Shown here in pieces: positions 58,456-64,000 of a stretch of 64,000 nt of DNA. Source of the stretch: Pseudomonadota bacterium. GTDB taxonomy: Bacteria; Desulfobacterota; Desulfovibrionia; Desulfovibrionales; Desulfomicrobiaceae. The stretch's first letter is position 1. Each line of letters opens with the position of its first letter. A model generated the notes under the pieces. That model made no database searches, was not told where the DNA came from, and saw nothing but the letters and a program-made list of their open reading frames with translations. A program made the position numbers and the translations under genes. The stretch is taken from NCBI GenBank assembly GCA_018902545.1, contig JAHIQM010000015.1, forward strand, positions 124,001-188,000, read 5' to 3'.

Positions 58456-59529
58456 ATGGCCACCATAGTACCTTTCGGTCCCCAGCATCCGGTTCTGCCC
58501 GAACCGCTGCACCTGCGGCTCGTCCTCGAGGACGAGATCGTCAAGGAAGCCCTGCCGACGCTGGGTTATGTGCACCGAGGCCTGGAGACCCTGGCCTCCA
58601 TCCGCGACATGGACCAGATGGTTCAGATCGTGGAGCGCGTCTGCGGCATCTGCAGCTGCATCCACGCCCACACCTACTGCATGTGCATCGAGGGCCTCAT
58701 GGGCATCGAAGTGCCAAAGCGCGCCGACTACCTGCGCGTCATCTGGTCCGAGCTGCACCGCATGCACTCGCACCTACTGTGGCTCGGCCTTCTGGCCGAC
58801 GCTTTTGGCATGGAGAGCATGTTCATGCACGCCTGGCGCATCCGCGAACGTGTCATGGACGTGCTGGAGGCCACGGCGGGCAACCGCGTCATCATCTCCG
58901 TCAACAAGATCGGCGGCGTGCGCCGCGACATGAGCCCGGATCAGCTGCGTTGGGTGCTGCAGGTTGCCGACGAACTGGAGAAGGAACTGGATCTCATCAA
59001 GCCCGTGCTGACCAATGACTACTCCGTCAAGAAGCGCACCGTGGGCGTCGGCGTGCTGACCTACCAGCAGGCCTACGAACTCGGCGCGGCCGGTCCGCAG
59101 CTGCGCGGATCGGGCGTGGCCCAGGACATTCGCATGACCGGCTACGGCGCCTACAAATACATCGACTTCGCCCCGGTGGTGGAGAAGGACGGGGACAGCT
59201 GGGCCCGCACCATGGTCCGCTTCCGCGAGCTGTATCAGTCCATCGACATCGTCCGTCAGCTCGTTTCCAGCATCCCGGACGGCGAACTCGCCGCCAAGGT
59301 CAAGGGCAAGCCCATGGGCGAGATCGCCTGCCGCTCCGAGCAGCCCAGAGGCGAACTGATGTACTACGTCAAAGCGACCGGCGACAAGTATCTGGACCGC
59401 GTGCGCATCCGCACCCCCACGTTCGCCAACGTCCCGCCGCTTCTGGTCATGTTGCCCGGCTGCGAGATGGCCGACGTGCCGATTATCGCTCTGTCCATCG
59501 ATCCCTGCATCAGCTGTACGGAACGCTAA
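58456..59529 (+). CDS. echE: Ech-type [NiFe] hydrogenase large subunit (NuoD-like)
   Basis: A 357-residue catalytic subunit. Both NiFe-binding CxxC motifs are intact: ERVCGICSCIHAH near residue 60 and DPCISC four residues from the end. This marks an active hydrogenase, unlike NuoD of complex I. The C-terminus ends five residues after the second motif's start with no long cleavable extension, so maturation by a C-terminal endopeptidase may not be needed, as in other Ech enzymes. Confidence 0.96.
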   Translation: MATIVPFGPQHPVLPEPLHLRLVLEDEIVKEALPTLGYVHRGLETLASIRDMDQMVQIVERVCGICSCIHAHTYCMCIEGLMGIEVPKRADYLRVIWSELHRMHSHLLWLGLLADAFGMESMFMHAWRIRERVMDVLEATAGNRVIISVNKIGGVRRDMSPDQLRWVLQVADELEKELDLIKPVLTNDYSVKKRTVGVGVLTYQQAYELGAAGPQLRGSGVAQDIRMTGYGAYKYIDFAPVVEKDGDSWARTMVRFRELYQSIDIVRQLVSSIPDGELAAKVKGKPMGEIACRSEQPRGELMYYVKATGDKYLDRVRIRTPTFANVPPLLVMLPGCEMADVPIIALSIDPCISCTER

Positions 59530-59540
59530 GGAGGCCCATC

Positions 59541-59906
59541 ATGTTAGATATGACAGCAACGGTGCTCAGGAACTTCCTGAGCAAGACGCACACGCGGCTC
59601 TATCCTTTCCAGGTCCGGGAGACCTTCGAGAATGTGCGGGGCAATCTCGACATCAGGATCGAAGAGTGCATCATGTGCGGCATGTGCCAGAAGAAATGCC
59701 CCTCCCAGTGCATCACCGTGAACAAGGAAGCAAAGACCTGGGAAGTCGACCCCTATGCCTGCGTGTACTGCGGCATCTGCGAGGAGTGCTGCCCCACGCA
59801 CTGCCTGTTCATGCCCAAGGATTACCGCAAGCCTGCGAGGACAAAGGAGCTCAACCAGCAGCTCCAGCTCAAGGGGCCAGAAAAGAAAAAGAAAGCCAAG
59901 GAATGA
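59541..59906 (+). CDS. echF: Ech-type hydrogenase ferredoxin subunit F (NuoI-like)
   Basis: A 121-residue dicluster ferredoxin subunit: CIMCGMCQKKCPSQC and CVYCGICEECCPTHC bind two [4Fe-4S] clusters and accept or donate electrons to soluble ferredoxin. Last gene of the operon, ended by a strong terminator. Confidence 0.95.
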   Translation: MLDMTATVLRNFLSKTHTRLYPFQVRETFENVRGNLDIRIEECIMCGMCQKKCPSQCITVNKEAKTWEVDPYACVYCGICEECCPTHCLFMPKDYRKPARTKELNQQLQLKGPEKKKKAKE

Positions 59907-59931
59907 TTCCTCGGCTGCGTTAAGCATTCAG

Positions 59932-59961
59932 GCCGCTCCCTTATGGGGGGCGGCTTTTTTT
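59932..59961 (+). terminator. intrinsic terminator of the ech operon
   Basis: GCCGCTCCC and GGGGGCGGC form a 9-bp stem (one G-U pair) with a 5-base loop followed by seven Ts. It sits right at the end of the convergent gene. Confidence 0.9.
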
Positions 59962-60775
59962 ACGGCAAGTAGGCCTTGGCGACGAGGTAGAGATCGTGAA
60001 AAGGGGTATCGGACTTGATGGCCGACATCATCTGCATGGACAGGTCCATCTTCATCTCCGTGGCCTCCAGGATTTCCTTTTTGACGAGGTTGAGCCTGAA
60101 TTTGACGAAGTCGTAGTCGAACCCGTCGCAGATGAGGGCCAGGCCGTCCTTGAAGTACTGCGACGAGATGTACTCCTGGTAGTCCAGCAGGGAGTCGGGG
60201 CCGTTGCGCCGGGCCAGCATGCAGTAGAAGATGAGGTTGATGATCAGCGCCTCGATCTTGAGCTTGTGGTCGATATTCAAAAACTTGGTTTTGTTCAGTT
60301 CTGCGTTGTCCAGGTTTTTGAGCATGACCTGGGCGACCTCGAAGACCTGCTTTTCGAAGATGGGCGCGATGTGGAACTTGGACAAAAACCGGATCATGAC
60401 CTTCTGCGGGTTTTCCTTGGACACGATGCCCAAAAGGCCGATGGCCATGAGCACGTATTTGCGGTGCAGTTCGGCCAGGATGTTTTTCTTGCGCACCTGG
60501 GCCAGCTCCTCACAGCGTGTGGGAGTAAAGGAAGAGGCCGCCAGTTCGAGCAGAAACCTGACGTGCGGTTCACGGGTGTGCTTTGCCTCTTCGAGCAGGA
60601 ATTCATCGCCCTTTTTCTTGGAGTCCATGGTTTTCTTCACGGACAGCCAGAACGCGGCAACGCCCTCAAGGGGCATCTCCATGAGGTCGAAGTCCTTGGG
60701 GGGCGAGGGCGATTTGACGAGGGCCCCAAGCAGCAACTCCGAAACCTGTTCGTTGATGTTTCCTGCGCTGTTCAT
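59960..60775 (-). CDS. uncharacterised soluble protein downstream of a CheX-like gene
   Basis: A 271-residue protein without recognisable domain, signal peptide or membrane helix; predicted mostly alpha-helical and charged (for example EKQVFEVAQVMLKNLDNAELNK). It begins four bases after the stop of the CheX-like gene, so the two are co-transcribed. The association suggests a role in chemotaxis-like or two-component control, but nothing in the sequence names it. Confidence 0.7.
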   Translation of the reverse strand: MNSAGNINEQVSELLLGALVKSPSPPKDFDLMEMPLEGVAAFWLSVKKTMDSKKKGDEFLLEEAKHTREPHVRFLLELAASSFTPTRCEELAQVRKKNILAELHRKYVLMAIGLLGIVSKENPQKVMIRFLSKFHIAPIFEKQVFEVAQVMLKNLDNAELNKTKFLNIDHKLKIEALIINLIFYCMLARRNGPDSLLDYQEYISSQYFKDGLALICDGFDYDFVKFRLNLVKKEILEATEMKMDLSMQMMSAIKSDTPFHDLYLVAKAYLP

Positions 60776-60779
60776 GAGT

Positions 60780-61238
60780 CTAGTCGAAACAGAATTCCAA
60801 GGTAAAGGTGCCGGCCTCGCAGGAGAAGGGGATGGCGATGGCCACGGCCGAGGTCATGTGTGCGATGGTGTGTCCGTCGCCCATGATGACCGAAGGTGTG
60901 GAGCCCTGAAGCTTTAATCCCATGTCGACCAGGCCGACCCGGGCCTGGCCGGAGATCATGTTCGTGATCTCGCCCATGGCGTCCTGCACGTCCTGCAGGA
61001 TATCCTCGATGTCGTCGCCGAGCATCTGCTTGACGATGTGCACAGCTGTCTTGCGGTCAAAGGAGATGGAGAAGGTGCCCTGCTTGTCGCCGGTGATGCC
61101 AATGACGGCGGAGACGTCGCCTCGGGCTGATTTGTCTTTCTTGACATAAGGCGTTCCGGCCGAGACTTCGAGGGCGGCCATGGCGGAGAGAACGTCTTTG
61201 GTTGCTTTGATAAAGGGTTTGGCCAACGAAGGGTCCAT
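60780..61238 (-). CDS. CheX-like chemotaxis phosphatase
   Basis: A 152-residue CheC/CheX/FliY family protein. DAMGEITNMISGQAR carries the ExxN phosphatase motif, and the fold repeats around KLQGSTPSVIMG. CheX dimers dephosphorylate CheY-P type receivers. Start MDPSLAKPF at 61238 follows AAGGAG; a longer frame is not needed. No che operon is nearby. Confidence 0.85.
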   Translation of the reverse strand: MDPSLAKPFIKATKDVLSAMAALEVSAGTPYVKKDKSARGDVSAVIGITGDKQGTFSISFDRKTAVHIVKQMLGDDIEDILQDVQDAMGEITNMISGQARVGLVDMGLKLQGSTPSVIMGDGHTIAHMTSAVAIAIPFSCEAGTFTLEFCFD

Positions 61239-61543
61239 GGGGTTCTCCTTGGGTCGTGCGTGGGTAGAAATCGTCGCACCTTGGAATTTCATAAATAATA
61301 TTTGTGCCCTGGGTCAACCACAAGACGACTGCAAGTCATTAATTTCCTGCCAGGCCTTGCTCTGCGCCAATGCCGTCGTGCGGGGGGCCGGACGCGTCTT
61401 GTCAAGTTGGCGCATAGAGCACCGCGACTGTGTTCAAAAGAGGTGCTTGCCAGCCGCACCGGGGCTCTCTACAGGAAGCTCATTCAACCCTTCCGGACGG
61501 CAACGCGAAATTTGCCGAAAACAAGCAGCTTGTGGAGAAAAGC
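61239..61543. other. divergent intergenic region between the CheX-like and Hpt genes
   Basis: About 305 bases between divergently read genes. The CheX-side half is AT-richer and contains a likely promoter (listed); the rest shows no gene, repeat or strong hairpin that I can support. Confidence 0.5.
61288..61317 (-). promoter_or_regulatory. candidate sigma70 promoter of the CheX-like operon
   Basis: On the minus strand TTGACC and TATGAA are 18 bases apart, about 45 bases before the ribosome-binding site of the CheX-like gene. Reasonable fit to -35/-10, not proven. Confidence 0.4.
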
Positions 61544-61852
61544 ATGGAGCAGCGGGTCAAGGAGCATTTGTGCCACGTCTACGGCCTCGGCATAGATGAT
61601 GTCGAAGAACTTTACGGACTTGGCCGCCAGACCATCAGGGAAACGCTTTGTCGCCTCAATGATGCCTTTGCGCGGTCCGACGCGCAGGAGGTGACCGACG
61701 CGGGGCATATGCTCAAAGGGGCGCTTTTCAACATGGGGCTGGCCGAGCTCGCAGAGCAGGCCAAGGCGCTGGAACTGGCCGGCAAGTCCGGCCGGCTGCA
61801 GGAGGCCCGTACCGTCTATGCGGCTCTTTTTCCTGTTCTTTCCAGCTTTTGA
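61544..61852 (+). CDS. histidine phosphotransfer (Hpt) domain protein
   Basis: A 102-residue single Hpt domain: the phospho-accepting His is in DAGHMLKGALFNMGL, followed by the usual helix. It relays phosphate between receivers and kinases. ATG 61544 has GGAG six bases upstream. The partner kinase is unknown; the divergent CheX-like gene may belong to the same signalling route. No other phosphorelay gene is adjacent. Confidence 0.85.
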   Translation: MEQRVKEHLCHVYGLGIDDVEELYGLGRQTIRETLCRLNDAFARSDAQEVTDAGHMLKGALFNMGLAELAEQAKALELAGKSGRLQEARTVYAALFPVLSSF

Positions 61853-61934
61853 CGTATTCCGCTCCCGCTTGCGATTCCAGCGTCTCTCTCCCTCCATATC
61901 CATGAATCTTCCAAAGCTGATTGCGCGGCATCCA

Positions 61935-62663
61935 TCAGTCGTGATGGTGGTGCGGCTCGTCGCCGAGGGGATGGGCGTGGACATGGCGGTGCGGCAGGTG
62001 CGGCACGTTTGTCACGAGTCGTCCATCTTTTATTGTCATGAACTGCGTTGTTGTCTGCGCCAGAAAGTCCCAGTCGTGGGAGATGATGATGCGAGCCGTG
62101 GGCAGGAGGTTCAGAATTTCGATGATGCGCTCCCTGGTCTGCGGGTCCAGGCCGTTGGTGGGCTCGTCCAGAAGCAGGACGCTGGGCTGCATGGACAGGA
62201 TGGTGGCCAGTGAGACCAGCTTTTTTTCCCCTCCGGACAGGCGGTGGGTCAGGCGACCTTCAAAGCCGTCCAGGCCCAGCTCATGCAGGGTTCGCAGCGA
62301 CCGCTCCCGCGCTTCATCCACGGACAGCCCCAGATTCAAGGGGCCAAAGGCCACATCATCAAGAACCGTGGGGTTGAAGAGCTGGTCTTCCGCGTTCTGG
62401 AGCACCATGCCCACCTCGCGGCGCAGAGACCGGAACTCCTTTTCGCCGCGCACCGGTTCACCATGGAAGAGGACACGGCCATTTCGCGGGGCGAGGAGGC
62501 CCATGATGATGTGGAAGAGGGTGGTCTTGCCGCTGCCGTTGGTGCCGTAAAGTCCGATCTGCTGCCCGGGGACAAAGGCGAAGCTCACATCGTGCAGGAC
62601 TTCGCGACCCGACGGGTAGGAGAAGGAGACATTCTCCAGGGCGAAAATGGGAGATTCAGACAA
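61935..62663 (-). CDS. nickel/cobalt ECF transporter ATP-binding protein with His-rich C-terminus
   Basis: A 242-residue CbiO/NikO-type ATPase: YGTNGSGKTT, LSGGEKKL, VLLLDEPTNGLD and ISHDWDF. The last 25 residues are unusually His-rich (HLPHRHVHAHPLG, HHHHD), suggesting metal binding. The start is taken as TTG 62663 (MSESPIFALENV) with GGAGG six bases upstream; it overlaps cbiQ. It energises uptake of Ni2+ or Co2+ by the membrane protein encoded next to it. Confidence 0.85.
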   Translation of the reverse strand: MSESPIFALENVSFSYPSGREVLHDVSFAFVPGQQIGLYGTNGSGKTTLFHIIMGLLAPRNGRVLFHGEPVRGEKEFRSLRREVGMVLQNAEDQLFNPTVLDDVAFGPLNLGLSVDEARERSLRTLHELGLDGFEGRLTHRLSGGEKKLVSLATILSMQPSVLLLDEPTNGLDPQTRERIIEILNLLPTARIIISHDWDFLAQTTTQFMTIKDGRLVTNVPHLPHRHVHAHPLGDEPHHHHD

Positions 62664-63423
62664 AAAAAGCCTCCGGGAAAAGATCCATGAGCACGAGGCC
62701 TGCCGTGGCAATCAGCCACAGGGCGGCAAAAAGGGCGTCCTGCCGCCGCGCCTTGAAGCGGACCACGGAGGCGAAACGCCCCTGGAACCCGCGCAGAAGC
62801 ATGGCCTGATAGACCCGGCCCGAGCGGTCGAAACTGTTGACCAAAACCATGGCCAGCAGATTTCCGATGGTGCGGTAGGTATGCATGCCGGTGCGAAGTG
62901 CGAAGCCGCGAAGCCGCGCAGCCGTGAGCAGGCGTTGCCATTCGTCGGCGATGACGTGCAGGTAGCGGTAGGTGAAAAGGAAGAGAAACACCAGCTTGGA
63001 TGGCGCGCCGAGGCGGTTCAGGGCGTGGCCCATGGTCGGGGAATCCATGGATGTGACCAGGGCCAGAAAGGTCAGGAGGATGGCGTTGGATTTGAGGGTC
63101 GCAAGCCAGACCAGCTCCACGCCTTCTCGGCTGGCCGTCAGGGGGCCCAGCGTCAGAACTGGCGCACCGGGCATGGTCAGGGGCACGGTCAGCCACAGGA
63201 AGACGATGAAGACGTTGACCAGAGCCACGCGCTTGCACAACTGTTTCATGGGCGGGGCGCTGAGGGCCAGGATCACCACCGCCAGCAGCAGGGCCGCACC
63301 GGCAGCCGCGGGTTCCCTGAGCATGGCCACGCAGACGGAGAAAATTCCCGCCATGGCCAGGCGCACCCTGGGGTCGAGTCCGTGCACCGGGGAACTGCCA
63401 TGGGCAAAGGGTTCGTCAAACAC
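62656..63423 (-). CDS. nickel/cobalt ECF transporter transmembrane protein (CbiQ/NikQ)
   Basis: A 255-residue energy-coupling-factor T-component with about five to six membrane segments and the cytosolic coupling motif ARLRGF and LLRGFQGRF (the A-R-G pairs). It joins the ATPase to the substrate-specific component, which should lie beyond the window edge. It starts at GTG 63423, overlapping the end of the NikL-like gene by eight bases. Confidence 0.85.
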   Translation of the reverse strand: MFDEPFAHGSSPVHGLDPRVRLAMAGIFSVCVAMLREPAAAGAALLLAVVILALSAPPMKQLCKRVALVNVFIVFLWLTVPLTMPGAPVLTLGPLTASREGVELVWLATLKSNAILLTFLALVTSMDSPTMGHALNRLGAPSKLVFLFLFTYRYLHVIADEWQRLLTAARLRGFALRTGMHTYRTIGNLLAMVLVNSFDRSGRVYQAMLLRGFQGRFASVVRFKARRQDALFAALWLIATAGLVLMDLFPEAFFV

Positions 63424-64000
63424 GCGGGCGGCTCTTGAAATAGGCGGCCACGCCGATCAGTCCGAAAATCCAGCCGATGCCCCCCACGATTTCCTGCACC
63501 CCCGGCCCCTTTAAACCCTGCTCACGCAGTTCGCGCTGAATGGGCGCGAGCTTGGCGTCAAGGGCGGCGGCCACCACCTCCTCCACGTCGGACCGGGTCA
63601 GGCCTGGAACGTGCGACGCCGCCACGTTTCCGCCGGAAACGGAGCCCGCCGCCGTATCGGACTGCGGCGCTGAGGGCGCGGGGGCTGCGGTAATGGGCGC
63701 ACCCAGGAATTCCGCCGCGTCCACAATCCACTCGTTCTGATGCCCTTCCCCGGCCTGCAGCAGGATGCGCAGGCCCGAGCCGGATGTCCGCGCCTGTTCG
63801 GGAACCGGGAAGCGGAAGAGCCCTTCCGCGTCGGTCGTCCCTTGCAGCAGCGTCTCGCCACTCACCGCGTCCCGAACTTCAATATGGCCATGCCTGACCC
63901 TTTTGGATTTGCTGAAGCTGCACTCAACGACAACCTCGCCCCCTTCCACATAGGCGAATATATTGACCCGATGGGCCAGGGCCGGGGACGAGACGAGCAG
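63416..64000 (-). CDS. NikL-like accessory protein of a nickel ECF transporter, partial
   Basis: The 5' end is cut by the window; 194 residues remain. Visible order: end of a signal peptide (SSPALAHRVNIFAYVE), a transthyretin-like/carboxypeptidase-regulatory-like beta domain with a late GEG..NEWIVDA, a low-complexity Ala/Pro linker, an alpha-helical coiled region and one C-terminal membrane helix (GIGWIFGLIGVAAYF). This is the NikL-type component that accompanies NikM/K, Q and O in deltaproteobacteria. A conserved His follows the predicted cleavage site, as in other nickel-system proteins. Confidence 0.75.
   Translation of the reverse strand: MLVSSPALAHRVNIFAYVEGGEVVVECSFSKSKRVRHGHIEVRDAVSGETLLQGTTDAEGLFRFPVPEQARTSGSGLRILLQAGEGHQNEWIVDAAEFLGAPITAAPAPSAPQSDTAAGSVSGGNVAASHVPGLTRSDVEEVVAAALDAKLAPIQRELREQGLKGPGVQEIVGGIGWIFGLIGVAAYFKSRPRV

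Noticed and set aside
58456-59529. Complex I-type NuoD lacking hydrogenase activity
   Set aside because: Both NiFe-ligand CxxC motifs (CGIC near residue 62 and CISC near the end) are intact, so it is a hydrogenase subunit.

Overview
The window is about 64 kb of GC-rich, densely packed bacterial chromosome with no rRNA, tRNA, CRISPR array, insertion sequence or prophage that I can see. The gene content points to an anaerobic sulfate-reducer-type deltaproteobacterium (Desulfovibrionales; Desulfomicrobium or Desulfovibrio relatives are my best guess). The reasons are a six-gene Ech-type energy-converting [NiFe] hydrogenase, a DUF39 homocysteine-synthesis protein beside a DUF362 ferredoxin, a B12-dependent ribonucleotide reductase with cobamide salvage genes, a NikL-type nickel ECF transporter and a DhnA-type aldolase like those used for aromatic amino acids in this group. 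The species is inferred, not proven.

Layout. 1-305: 3' end of an NhaR-like LysR regulator. 396-16406 (minus strand): a replication block dnaA-dnaN-gyrB-gyrA ending in a strong terminator, then a pyrimidine block (leader peptide with attenuator, pyrB, pyrC), a PilR-like sigma54 activator, a degenerate nucleotidyltransferase/HD protein, rlmN, hisI, hisG and a TPR lipoprotein. 16528-23272 (plus): homocysteine pair, a tiny basic protein, FmdB-type zinc ribbon, purB, pyrE, L,D-transpeptidase and a TIM-barrel protein. 23391-25861 (minus): PMT-type glycosyltransferase and an RluA-type pseudouridine synthase. 25938-27965 (plus): RNA m5C methyltransferase and class I aldolase. 27968-37895 (minus): methyltransferase, ilvD, ftsX, ftsE, response regulator, histidine kinase, nrdJ, then, after an AT-rich gap, rfbA.

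38051-54409 (plus): MogA-like protein, PilS-like kinase, PHP-UvrD helicase fusion, CbiR-like cobamide phosphodiesterase, CobU, DHH phosphoesterase, polA, class V aminotransferase, DUF1844, argC, two tandem EAL-HDOD proteins and prepilin peptidase. 54726-59906 (plus): echABCDEF behind a 316-bp leader full of inverted repeats. 59960-64000: an uncharacterised protein with a CheX-like phosphatase (minus), an Hpt protein (plus) and nickel/cobalt ECF transporter genes (minus) that run off the end.

Working together: nickel import (NikLQO) plausibly feeds the Ech hydrogenase; CobU and CbiR supply the cobamide that NrdJ needs; PilR-like, PilS-like and PilD genes are scattered over about 48 kb and may serve one type IV pilus system. 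The most unusual items are a doubly degenerate CCA/HD pseudoenzyme, a divergent DnaA, an E. coli-pyrL-like attenuator on pyrBC in a deltaproteobacterium, and a PHP-helicase fusion ending in a sliding-clamp-binding motif.
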